From Anas platyrhynchos (taxonomy: Eukaryota; Chordata; Aves; Anseriformes; Anatidae): a DNA stretch of 64,000 nucleotides. The translations under genes and the position numbers were made by a program. The notes under the pieces were generated by a model. The model worked only from the letters and a program-made list of their open reading frames with translations. It ran no database searches and was not told the DNA's origin. The stretch is from positions 203,946,001 to 204,010,000 of the forward strand of contig NC_092587.1 of NCBI RefSeq assembly GCF_047663525.1, in the 5' to 3' direction. Shown piece by piece: positions 24,221 through 32,666 of this stretch (its first letter is position 1; each line of letters opens with the position of its first letter).

Positions 24221-24330
24221 ATCCTATCCTATCCTATCCTATCCTATCCTATCCTATCCTATCCTATCCTATCCTATCCTATCCTATCCTATCCTATCCT
24301 ATCCTATCCTATCCTATCCTATCCTATCCA
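24221..24330 (+). repeat. (ATCCT)n pentanucleotide microsatellite on a CR1 tail
   Basis: Twenty-one perfect copies of ATCCT followed by one ATCCA. The array begins exactly where the CR1 3' tail would normally carry ATTCTRTG-type octamers, so it probably grew from the retrotransposon tail. Perfect copies suggest it is length-polymorphic. Confidence 0.97.
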
Positions 24331-24618
24331 AGCTGAAGACCCAATTCTGTTAATGATCTCTTTGTGTTTGTGAGGTGCTGGGTTTGCACACGTGAGTAAT
24401 TAACTCCTTAAAGTGATGACAAGAAAGGCTACAAACCATGGTGGCAGGCTGACAGTTGCAGGTGGTCTCCTGAACACGTTGCCCTGCTGCAGCTGATGGA
24501 TTTGCCAACCTGAAGAGCTTCACCTGCTGAGGGAGAAGAGAGCTTCACAGCGGTGCTGCCTCAGCGACAGTTTTCAAGAGATGGAGATGACTCCACTGCT
24601 GCAGATTGAAGGATGTGA

Positions 24619-25054
24619 TCACAGAATCATTAAGGTCAGAAAAGCCCTCCAAGACCATCTGGTCCAACCGTCCCCCTACTACCAGTATCACCCACTAAAC
24701 CCTGTCCCCAAGCACCACGTCCAACCTCTCCTTGAACATCCCCAGGGATGGGGACTCCCCCACCTCCCTGGGCAACCCGTCCCAAGGCCTGAGCGCTCTT
24801 GCTGAGCAGAAATGTCTCCTCATTGCCAACCTGAGCCTCCCCTGGCACAACTCGAGGCCGTTCCCTCTGCTCCTGGCCCTGGTTCCCTGTGAGCAGAGGC
24901 TGCCCCCCAGCTCCCCACCCCTTCCTTTCAGGCAGTTGCAGAGAGCAATAAGCTCTGCCCTGAGCCTCCTCTTTTCCAGCCCAAACCCCCCCAGGTCCTT
25001 CAGCCACTCCTCACAGGACTTGTGTCCAAGGTCCTTCCCCAGCTTCTTCACGTG
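24619..25054 (-). mobile_element. CR1 retrotransposon fragment (reverse)
   Basis: Read on the minus strand this is the end of CR1 ORF2 plus the 3' tail. A relic frame includes LEKRRLRAELIALCNCLKGR, and the element ends in the GGTTGGACCAGATGGTC-like tail and ATGATTCTGTG. It is 5'-truncated. The sequence is very close to the copies at 26685, 50178 and 57720, pointing to one young subfamily. It is not a host gene. Confidence 0.93.
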
Positions 25055-25235
25055 CCTTGCTCAGGCACTGTGGTGCCAGCCACCCTCTGAAATTCCCCTT
25101 TGAGTGTGTGGGGACAGCTGCTGAGAAGGGGCTCTGCTGATTTATTTTTGCCTTTGCTGGCAGCCCAACAGAGTCTCATAGTCCAAATTATTCCTGCCAT
25201 GAATTGGAGATCACCTCAGCGCCGTGTTGGGGTGC

Positions 25236-25493
25236 CATGATGACACAGCTCTACAGTGACAGGGTGACTGACTTGGTGCCATGGTGACTGACACAGTGAC
25301 ATGGTGACATGGTGACTGACATGGTGCCATGGTGACACGATTCCATGGTGCCATGGTGGCTGACACGGTGACATAGTGACTGACGTGGTGCCATGGTGAC
25401 TGATGTGGTGCCATGGTGGCTGACATGGTGACACCGTGACATGGTGATTGCCATGGTGCCATGGTGCCATAGTGGCTGACATAATGACATGGT
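25236..25493. repeat. CCATGGTG minisatellite, left part
   Basis: Tandem, variable-order units of about 8-20 bp built from TGGTGACTGACA, TGGTGCCATGG and TGACATGG. The palindrome CCATGG recurs many times. The array continues at 26105 after an inserted LTR. Translating it gives only repetitive His/Ser/Thr-rich or Met/Pro-rich frames. Confidence 0.93.
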
Positions 25494-25942
25494 TGTAATA
25501 CACAATAAATGTTTGTTCATTGTCTTTTGTATTATAAAAACAAGGAGTTCTGTTTGAGGAGCGGGAGTTGCAAAAGCTTCCTGCTGAAGTAATGATCTGT
25601 ATAATACTTGGTTAGACACTATGAAAATTCTTTTGCTTAATGTAACAAAAAAGAGATCCCCCTCCCCTTCTCTCCTTCTGCATCTCAGTTGCCTCTTTTG
25701 TTCAAAGACCCTGCTGCAAAGCTCATGTAACCATCTCTTGATAAATTGCTAAACTAGTGTATCAACATCCTGCCTTCCTGTCTCACGCCAGGCCAACATG
25801 ACCAAATAAAAAAAGAAGTTGAACCACAACGCTGAGGAAGACTACGGCCTTCATCTTCACGACCACCAGAGGGACAGACGACCCCCTAGCAACAGTTGCA
25901 GAATATACCAGGACGTGCTGCATAATCCCGGAATTACCAAGA

Positions 25943-25950
25943 TATAAAAA
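25943..25950 (+). promoter_or_regulatory. TATA box of the solo LTR
   Basis: TATAAAAA about 450 bp into the LTR. It lies roughly 95 bp before the LTR AATAAA, the usual U3-R-U5 geometry. Transcription would run toward CLNS1A, whose start codon is about 540 bp downstream. Confidence 0.65.
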
Positions 25951-26038
25951 GGGACCCTGGTGGGGGTGAGGTGCGTGCCGTTGGCGGAGCTGAGACTCCC
26001 CGGCCGCCCAGCGCTGTTTTGCTTTCTGTTGTTTACTC

Positions 26039-26044
26039 AATAAA
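26039..26044 (+). terminator. Poly(A) signal of the solo LTR
   Basis: AATAAA in TTTACTCAATAAATTCC, 60 bp before the 3' end of the LTR. This is the expected place for the R/U5 boundary signal. Confidence 0.7.
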
Positions 26045-26104
26045 TTCCTTTCTATTCTTAATGCAATGCTCTCTGAACATTAATTAAGGGGGCAACTTAT
26101 AACA

Positions 26105-26292
26105 ATGGTGATATGGTGACACAGTGAATGAGATGGTGCCATGGTGGCTGACACGGTGACTGCCATGGCACCATGGTGACTGCCATGGTGACAAGATACC
26201 ATGCTGACTGACACGATGCCATGGTGCCATGGTGCTTGCCATGCTTCCATGTTACTGTAATATTAGGTTGCAACAGTGCCACGGTGCCTCAC
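26105..26292. repeat. CCATGGTG minisatellite, right part
   Basis: Continuation of the array at 25236, displaced by the LTR. It uses the same unit types (TGGTGACTGCCATGG, TGACACGATGCCATGG), a little more degenerate toward its right end. It stops just before the CLNS1A CpG-rich promoter. Confidence 0.9.
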
Positions 26293-26309
26293 TGTGTGCC
26301 ATGGCGCCT

Positions 26310-26690
26310 CCCTCCGCCCATCGTCCCCACACAGCCTCTGAGGGGCGGCCCCGCTCCCCTCAGCGAAGGCGGGAACGGCTCCAAGATGGCGGCGGCGCCG
26401 CTCCCTCCCGCCCCACAGGGGGGCGCCCGGCGGGGCCGCGTTTTCCGCTTCCGAGGGCGGCTGAGGGAGGAGGAGGAGGCGGCGGCGCCATGGGGCTCCT
26501 CAAGCGGCTCCCGCCGCCCGCTCAGGGTGTCCGGCACCGGCAGCCCGACACCGAGGCGCTGCTGGCGGGGCGCTCCCTGGGAGCCGGCACCTTGTACATC
26601 GCCGAGAGGTGCGCGGGGAGCCCGGGAGGGGATTTGGGGGGGTTTGCGCGGGGCAGGTGGTGTTTAACCGCTGCCGTGTGGGGCGCGAGT
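26310..26690 (+). promoter_or_regulatory. CLNS1A: CLNS1A CpG-rich promoter and 5'UTR
   Basis: A sharply GC- and CpG-rich segment after AT-rich/minisatellite DNA, spanning coding exon 1. AAGATGGCGGC at 26383-26393 matches the YY1 element typical of TSS-proximal housekeeping promoters. No TATA box seen. The transcription start is inferred near 26370-26400. The ATG inside this motif is out of frame with the CLNS1A start. Confidence 0.7.
26490..26608 (+). CDS. CLNS1A: CLNS1A coding exon 1
   Basis: 119 bp encoding MGLLKRLPPPAQGVRHRQPD, then TEALLAGRSLGAGTLYIAE and two bases of a Ser codon. It corresponds to mammalian MSFLKSFPPP...GTGTLYIAES. Donor GAG AG/GTGCGC. The exon is much more GC-rich than the other exons, as expected inside a CpG island. 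Confidence 0.95.
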
Positions 26691-27078
26691 CCTGTGAGGG
26701 AGCTGGGAGGGTTTGGGGTGGGGAAGAGGAGGCTCAGGGCAGAGCTTATTGCTCTCTGCAACTGCCTGAAAGGAAGGGGTGGGGAGCTGGGGGGCGGCCT
26801 CTGCTCACAGGGAACCAGGGCCAGGAGCAGAGGGAACGGCCTCGAGTTGTGCCAGGGGAGGCTCAGGTTGGCAATGAGGAGACATTTCTGCTCAGCAAGA
26901 GCGCTCAGGCCTTGGGACGGGTTGCCCAGGGAGGTGGGGGAGTCCCCGTCCCTGGGGGTGTTCAAGGAGAGGTTGGACGTGGTGCTTGGGGACAGGGCTT
27001 GGGGGTGACACTGGTGGTAGGGGGTGGTTGGACCAGGTGATCTTGGAGGGTTTTCCCAACCCTACTGATTCCATGTTC
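26685..27078 (+). mobile_element. CR1 retrotransposon fragment (forward) in CLNS1A intron 1
   Basis: The sense-strand end of CR1 ORF2 (relic KRRLRAELIALCNCLKGRGG and LPREVGESPSLGVFKERLDV), followed by the 3' tail GGTGATCTTGGAGG and TGATTCCATG. It is nearly identical to the reverse copy at 24619. It starts only about 75 bp after the exon 1 donor. Confidence 0.93.
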
Positions 27079-27814
27079 TCTAACTCTTTATAATTATTTT
27101 AAAACTCTTTCTGAGCCATACACTTCAAGAAGCCAGCTGTTGTTAATGAATTTTTGAGTTTCCTTTACTTAGTGAAAAGTACCTTAAACATAGGCTATTT
27201 CTGCAGTGACAAAGTTGTCATAAAACCAAGTTTTGACCCAAAATTTGCACCGAGCAGTGAGCATCCTGCTGACTCAACTCCGAACCACCCCTACTGGAAG
27301 GGCTGTGAGGCCAGCAGCACTTGGTGCTGTTGCATTCATCCCTCCAGGAGAGGAATCTCCCCGGAATTCCAGTTGCTGCTGTGCTCAGCTGCTCGGCCAC
27401 AGACAGAAGGACTTCTGTTCACACCGCCACTGCCCTCAGTACTTACAACACCGAGTTTTCTCCGAACTGGATCTCAAAACATCGTGTGAGGCGCCTGCGA
27501 GTCCCCCAGCCAGCTCCCACATGTCTGGGGCACGGCGTGAAGCTTTCACCAGCATCCTAAAACGCCAGCGCTTGTAGGGGCAGAACCAGAGCCCGGAGCA
27601 CAAAGAGCCTTTGGGTGCATGTGCTGCCTTGTCAGAGTGTGGAAAGCTGCCCCATCGAGGGGTGGGGGGGGAAATCCTTGCCCCCACTTCACCAGCTCTT
27701 GCTTTTCACCTGGTTTCCTGACACCAGGAGGTTTCTGTGACATTCTCGTTGGTTTTGTCCTCTCGCTTTCTGTTGCTCCGTACTTCTGTTCGCTCTCACG
27801 CTACCCTAAAATAC

Positions 27815-27880
27815 CCTGAGGTGGAAGAAGCTCATAGGGACCATCGAGTCAGCTCCCGGCTCCACAAAAAGGACGTCCTC
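27815..27880 (-). mobile_element. Possible old CR1 fragment (reverse)
   Basis: GGTGGAAGAAGCTCATAGGG and ACCATCGAGTCAGCTCC resemble the reverse complement of an older CR1 3' end. The piece is short and diverged. Confidence 0.45.
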
Positions 27881-28046
27881 TACCCCAAAAAAACCCACAG
27901 CATTTGAGAGCTCAAGCAGCACATTATGCTGTGGGATCTCCCAATTACTTTTTGGTGTCACTTTCCATCTCTGCAGGCGTGACTCAGGTACCTTTGATTC
28001 CTCTATCATTCTAACTCCTCTTTTTCTTTTTCCCCCCCTTTTTTAG

Positions 28047-28183
28047 CCGCTTGTCTTGGGTGGAAAACTCCGGCGTTGGCTTCTCCTTGGACTACCCCAA
28101 CATCAGCTTGCACGCCGTGTCCAGGGACCTGAGCGCCTTCCCCTGGGAGCACCTGTACGTCATGGTCAACGCCAACTTTGAAG
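28047..28183 (+). CDS. CLNS1A: CLNS1A coding exon 2
   Basis: 137 bp covering residues 41-85: RLSWVENSGVGFSLDYPNIS, then LHAVSRDLSAFPWEHLYVMV and NANFE. This is the core of the PH-like fold that contacts Sm proteins. The segment LSAFPWEHLYVMVNA replaces the mammalian ...GEHLYVMVNA. Enters phase 2, ends phase 1 at GAAG/GTACGC. Confidence 0.96.
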
Positions 28184-30429
28184 GTACGCGCCCCACACAG
28201 GGCTCCTGCCCGCTCTGAGCAGCGCCGTCCTGTCCTCCAGATGGGAGCCATCTGTGTTTTCAACCGATTTAATTGATTTTTGGTTTGTTCAAGTGTTATT
28301 GTCCATTTTCCTTTTGGTTTGGGGTAACTGTTTTAAAGTTTTCCCGTTGTGTGCAGTCAGTTTGGGTTCCGCTGCACCTCGGCACGTGGCTAGGAGCAGG
28401 TAGAGCCACTGCAGCCTGGTTCTCTGCTCTCTCACGCTTATTTTAAACAATTTTCTTTGGCTGCTGTCTCCCCGTGATTCCAGTGCTTACACATCGTTTT
28501 TGCCTTACTGAATTTCTGCCACTGTTGCTTCCCTCTCCGGGTTTCATGAATTCCTGCTGCTTCCCATCATCCTGGAAGCTTTCATCCTGGTTTGCCCTTA
28601 AAAAACAAAAAGATCATAGCTTGTGTTACTGAGCTTGATGGATCTTTGCACCTTTCCAAAAAAAGAACTTTTTGGCCAGTCGTGCTCTTTACCTGCAGAA
28701 AACAAGCTTTCAATTTCTTTGTTTACTTGAGGGTTTTCTATTTTTTTTTTTATATATCAATTTTTATTTTTATTTTTCTGGTGGGCCCTTTAATGTCTTT
28801 ATTAAGTGTGTCACAAACTCTTCCACATCAGCTGGAGAGTAACAAGCATTCAGTCTTCAGCAGGCTTCCTTTCCTCTTCATCCCCCTGGCTGTTGTAATT
28901 AAAGGTTAGAAGCTGGCCTTTAATTTTTCTTTAAATAATCTACATGCTGCAATCTCAGGAGCCCGAGACGATTTTACACTATTAATTCTCCTCGTTATTT
29001 CCTTCTGTTGTGCTGCTAATATTCTCTGACAGTCTGTCGTTACAAAGATTACAGCTAATATTCTTCTTCCTCACTTTCAATTGTATTTCCTCTGAACTGT
29101 GCCTAGTGTGAAGAAAGATCTTCACACTAGATCACTTCCAAATTTTAATTCATTTTGATAAGCGTTTGAGAATCTGAAACTCCTCCTGTGATAGCTCTCA
29201 TCTATAAATCCTTAGTAGATTGATTTATTTTTTTCATTATTATCACTTTTTCTTATTTTTTAACTCCGTGAATTCTGTTTCCAGCTAGGAGAAACCCAAA
29301 CGTTCAGTTTCCAAATCTCTCCCTGTCCTGTAATTTTTAGCTGCTGAGTTAAATCCAAACCTCTCCACTTTGTCAGCTGCAGGAGTCTCGATTTTCCAGC
29401 CGGGCAGGGTACATTTTGTTCTTCCCCTAAAAGTTTTTGCTGTACCCTGTGTTTATGTGCCTTGTCCTCGAGCTGTTTGTAGAAAAAGGCAGTTGGGGGT
29501 TGGCTTCCCTGAAAACAAAGCGCTGGATGGAGCAGCAGCGAGCTGAGCCTGGGGATGTCAGTTGGATGAGGACTGGGGAGCTTCCCCGGGTGCTTTATTT
29601 TTGGGGTACAGGCTGGCAGCTTCTTGGCCTCTCACTGTGCTCGGCATTGCCAATTCTGTGTGTGAGAAAAGCCCCTCTTTGTGGAACAGCCTCACTGTAT
29701 TCTCCTTTTTCTGGGGAAAACAAGTTTGAAGCTGTCATTCAGTGACCCCAGCTACAAAGGCATGAACTGCAGCCATCCTCTGCGTGGATTTTGTGTTTGC
29801 AGAAACCAGAACACGACCTTGTGCTTAATTATTCAACTACCTGGGGCACAGAGGTCAGGAAGTGAGGTTTTACTCACAGTTGTCCTTGGCTCTGAGGATC
29901 CTTTCTAGTCACCACCTTGCTGGCTTGCTAAGAACAGGAGAAATTGGGTGCTTCTGGAAACGTCAGACCCTGGGAGGGGCCAAACTGGAAGCTTTAAGGA
30001 TTATTAAGGATCCATAAAATTCATCTGTGACTTAAAATATATATATATCAAATCTATATCTTAAAGGTAAAGATATCTTGAGGCAGATATATAAAGATTT
30101 GGTTAGATACAGCTACACAGGTAAGTGAAAATGATTGTGAATTGTGGTTTTGCTTTAGCAGTGATCAGATGTGAGTTCAGGTACTTCAGGAAAGCTCAGG
30201 AGAGGGAAATGTAGAATCCTGGAATCCTAAATCAAGCCTGTGTGCACACTGCGAGTGTTGTCCAGGTGCTGTGAGAGGACTGTGGGTGGCTGCAGTGTGG
30301 GTGGGAGGGTGTTTTTTGTGCCTTTTGTGGATTTGTGTCCAGATTTCTGGTTTTATTCATTATAAAGAATAAACACGACTCTTCTGGACAAAATAAGCAC
30401 GTTTCTCTAACATCTGACTTTCTCTAAAG
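28184..30429 (+). other. CLNS1A: CLNS1A intron 2
   Basis: A 2.2-kb intron, donor GTACGC, acceptor TTTCTCTAAAG. It contains T-rich simple sequence (28740-28780), a perfect 11-bp inverted repeat at 29103-29130 and short AT dinucleotide runs near 30036-30048. No transposon recognised. Confidence 0.8.
29103..29130. repeat. Perfect 11-bp hairpin
   Basis: CTAGTGTGAAG, a six-base loop (AAAGAT), then the exact reverse complement CTTCACACTAG. It is isolated, with no T-run or repeat family around it. Confidence 0.9.
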
Positions 30430-30537
30430 AAGAGGAGACGAAAGAGGCTCCCATGGCCGAAGGGGAGGAGGAAGACAGCGACGATGATGTTGAGCCAATA
30501 GCGGAATTCAGATTCGTACCGAGCGACAAATCGGCCC
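30430..30537 (+). CDS. CLNS1A: CLNS1A coding exon 3
   Basis: 108 bp covering residues 87-121: EEETKEAPMAEGEEEDSDDD and VEPIAEFRFVPSDKSA. It holds the first acidic loop, which interrupts the PH-like domain, and the conserved strand EFRFVPSDKSALEAMF begun here. Phases 2 in, 1 out. Confidence 0.95.
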
Positions 30538-30992
30538 GTAAGTGAAGAGGGAAATCCTGCCTTAACTTTGAGGTCTGGTTGCTGGGCTGAAGTTTTAATG
30601 CTGGCTGTTCTTACAAGCTCTCTGCAAATGTGAATGTATTTGTTTTGTGCAGAGCTTGCCGCTGTATCCAAGCTTTAAGAACCTGAGGGTTCCTTGCAGG
30701 ATCTAGTACACAAGAAGCTGTACCAGATAAAGCACTTGGCTGGATCCAGGAAATCTGATTTCCTCCTAGCCTGGCTGCTTGTTGGATGATGTTATTAAGT
30801 ACAAACTCAGTGGGTTTTGGTAAAAGAATATTCTCAGTCCCTCTGATCCCTCAGTCCAGGACTTTTTGCTTCTTGTGAGGTCTTGGTGGAGAAATTAAGG
30901 AGTTTTTTATCACGGCAGCCAACTGGAGGGAAACGGGCAGCATCTTTCGTTCAGCCACGTGCCCACAAGGCGGTTGTGTTCTCTTTCCCCAG
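30538..30992 (+). other. CLNS1A: CLNS1A intron 3
   Basis: A 455-bp intron, donor GTAAGT, acceptor CTCTTTCCCCAG. Nothing else seen. The next intron (31104-31197) is only 94 bp, with donor GTTCGT and acceptor CTTGCAG. Confidence 0.85.
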
Positions 30993-31103
30993 TGGAAGCC
31001 ATGTTCTCAGCCATGTGTGAATGCCAGGCTCTGCACCCCGACCCAGAAGACGAGGATTCAGACAACGATTACGAAGGGGAGGAGTACGACGTTGAGGCAC
31101 GCG
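30993..31103 (+). CDS. CLNS1A: CLNS1A coding exon 4
   Basis: 111 bp, residues 123-158: EAMFSAMCECQALHPDPEDE and DSDNDYEGEEYDVEAR. It ends the PH-like domain with its C-terminal helix (EAMFSAMCECQALHP) and starts the second acidic stretch. The donor GCG/GTTCGT is weak but required by the frame, and it faces a 94-bp intron. Confidence 0.94.
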
Positions 31104-31197
31104 GTTCGTAAGAGCTGTTTCTTTTGGGGAAAAAACAAAAAACAAAAACCAACTTATCTCACCTAAATGTTCTTTTTGCCACGGGCCTGTCTTGCAG

Positions 31198-31371
31198 AGC
31201 TGGAGCAGGGCGACATCCCGACCTTCTACACGTACGAGGAAGGGCTGTCGCATTTAACCGCAGAAGGCCAGGCCACCCTGGAGAGGCTGGAGGGCATGCT
31301 GGCGCAGTCTGTCAGCAGCCAGTACAACATGGCTGGGGTGAGGACGGAGGACTCGATACGGGAGTTTGAGG
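31198..31371 (+). CDS. CLNS1A: CLNS1A coding exon 5
   Basis: 174 bp, residues 160-216: LEQGDIPTFYTYEEGLSHLT, then AEGQATLERLEGMLAQSVSS and QYNMAGVRTEDSIREFE. Virtually identical to mammalian pICln over this block. Ends phase 1 at GAGG/GTAAGA. Confidence 0.97.
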
Positions 31372-32581
31372 GTAAGACGCTCTTTGCTCTTCCTAAACAA
31401 CTGCTGAGTGCGGTGGCTCTGCAGCTTGGCTCGTCCCTAAACACCAGGGCTGAGCACGCTGCGGGCTAATAGTTCTGTTTGGGGTTCAGTGTGAATTTAG
31501 GATCTTGGAAATGTAGTGCAACAGATTGAAAACAAAACAAAAAAAAAAACCCACAACATCCTACCTGCTCTTCTAAGTCAGCTTTTTGAAGGATGCTATC
31601 TCTGAATGCTGCTAATTGTTTAAGTGTATTTCTTTTTGATGGAAAGATTTCTATGTTCTCCCTTTTTTTTTTCATGCTGCTTTCACCTGAGTAATGCATT
31701 TTTTAATTTATTTTATATAAATCTCAGTGCTTTAGAATGCCTTGATTGCTGTTTGAAAATGATGTAGCTGTCATGATTTCTAGCTATCCCCTTGCCTAGA
31801 AGAGCTAAAAGCACAATAATCACTTTTTTTTTTTTCTGATTCGCGTGGATCGTTTTTTTAATCTTATTTCCTTTGTCAGTTGTTTGTGGGTTCTTTTTGT
31901 TCCACAGCCTTGTGACTCAATTTTATACAAAGATAACTTCAGGTGGCTCACTTGTGTTTGTGCAGCCCTTCATTAGAAAATTGTCTGGTTTCTGAACCCC
32001 AACATCTTGAAAATTGGGAAAAAAATTGAACAGCCAGTACGTCAAATGTCTCAGAGTCAAATTTATCAGCTTTATTAGCCACCCTGATCTTATTTGCTCT
32101 GGTACAGCTCCTTGGTTTCCTGCCCTTATTAAAGTCCCCAGGGCTGCTCGCTTTCAGAGTTGCTGCTCTTTGACGTTGCAGCACGAGGCAGCTGCTCCTG
32201 TCCTCAACTTGCTGATTGCTGAGAGCTGCTGGAGAACAGGATCTGGCTTCTCTCCAGCTGAGCCCAACTAAAGCTGTTAGAAGCAATCACCATTTATTAC
32301 AGCAAAACTTCATTTAAAAAAAAAATAATGTAGTATTTAAAATCTGGTATTGAAGTCCTTTAATAAGACAGGGTGAGATGTGGGGATGTCTTTAAGGGAC
32401 TGGCTGATGCAGCTGGAAAAAAAAAAAGGAATTATGAGCACGTCGGTGTTTCTCAGAAGTTCAGCCAAAGCGTTTTGTGCTTTGCTGATCTCTTGTCAGC
32501 AGAGGGCACTCGCTCTCTTTTGGATGCTAAGATCCCCTCCAAGCCTGCGGCACTGAGTGGCACTGACTGTTTTTTTTGCAG
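31372..32581 (+). other. CLNS1A: CLNS1A intron 5
   Basis: A 1.2-kb intron, donor GTAAGA, acceptor TGTTTTTTTTGCAG. A- and T-runs only. No repeat family recognised. Confidence 0.85.
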
Positions 32582-32649
32582 ATGGGATGGAGGTGGACAT
32601 GGCACCAGTAGTGGCGGGGCAGTTTGAAGATGCAGAAGTTGATCACTGA
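32582..32649 (+). CDS. CLNS1A: CLNS1A coding exon 6 with stop
   Basis: 68 bp, residues 218-238: GMEVDMAPVVAGQFEDAEVD plus H, then TGA at 32647-32649. This acidic C-terminus is the conserved pICln tail. The strong donor-like CTGCT/GTAAGTTC lies 17 nt after the stop and suggests one more, noncoding exon. Confidence 0.96.
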
Positions 32650-32666
32650 GGAGGACGCGTGCTGCT

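Larger units (their letters stand above)
25494..26104 (+). mobile_element. Solo LTR of an avian endogenous retrovirus
   Basis: A 611-bp element beginning TGTAATACA and ending TTATAACA, so it has TG...CA ends with a short imperfect inverted repeat. It is flanked on both sides by ATGGT (25489-25493 and 26105-26109), a 5-bp target-site duplication. Internal LTR signals are in the right order: TATAAAAA at 25943, then a GC-rich R-like region, then AATAAA at 26039. No gag, pol or env sequence and no second LTR are present, so this is a recombination-derived solo LTR. The family was not identified. Confidence 0.88.
26609..28046 (+). other. CLNS1A: CLNS1A intron 1
   Basis: A 1.4-kb intron, donor GTGCGC, acceptor after a long C/T tract (CCCCCCCTTTTTTAG). 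It carries a forward CR1 fragment at 26685-27078 and a degraded CR1-like piece near 27815-27880. Confidence 0.85.

Noticed and set aside
25211..25619. His/Ser/Met-rich repetitive minus-strand frames
   Set aside because: Translation of the CCATGG minisatellite in several frames.
25494..26104. Full-length endogenous retrovirus
   Set aside because: Only one LTR is present and no internal retroviral coding sequence is found between the target-site duplications.
25236..26292. Repeat array considered as a CRISPR array
   Set aside because: Units are directly tandem, irregular and without unique spacers, and the genome is avian.
26386..26388. Upstream ATG in the YY1 motif as the CLNS1A start
   Set aside because: Out of frame with exon 2; the ATG at 26490 gives the conserved N-terminus and a family-length protein.
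26229..27008. 259-codon plus-strand open frame
   Set aside because: It is CLNS1A exon 1 read together with minisatellite, 5'UTR, intron 1 and the CR1 copy. The exon 1 donor at 26609 and the frame of exon 2 show the true structure.
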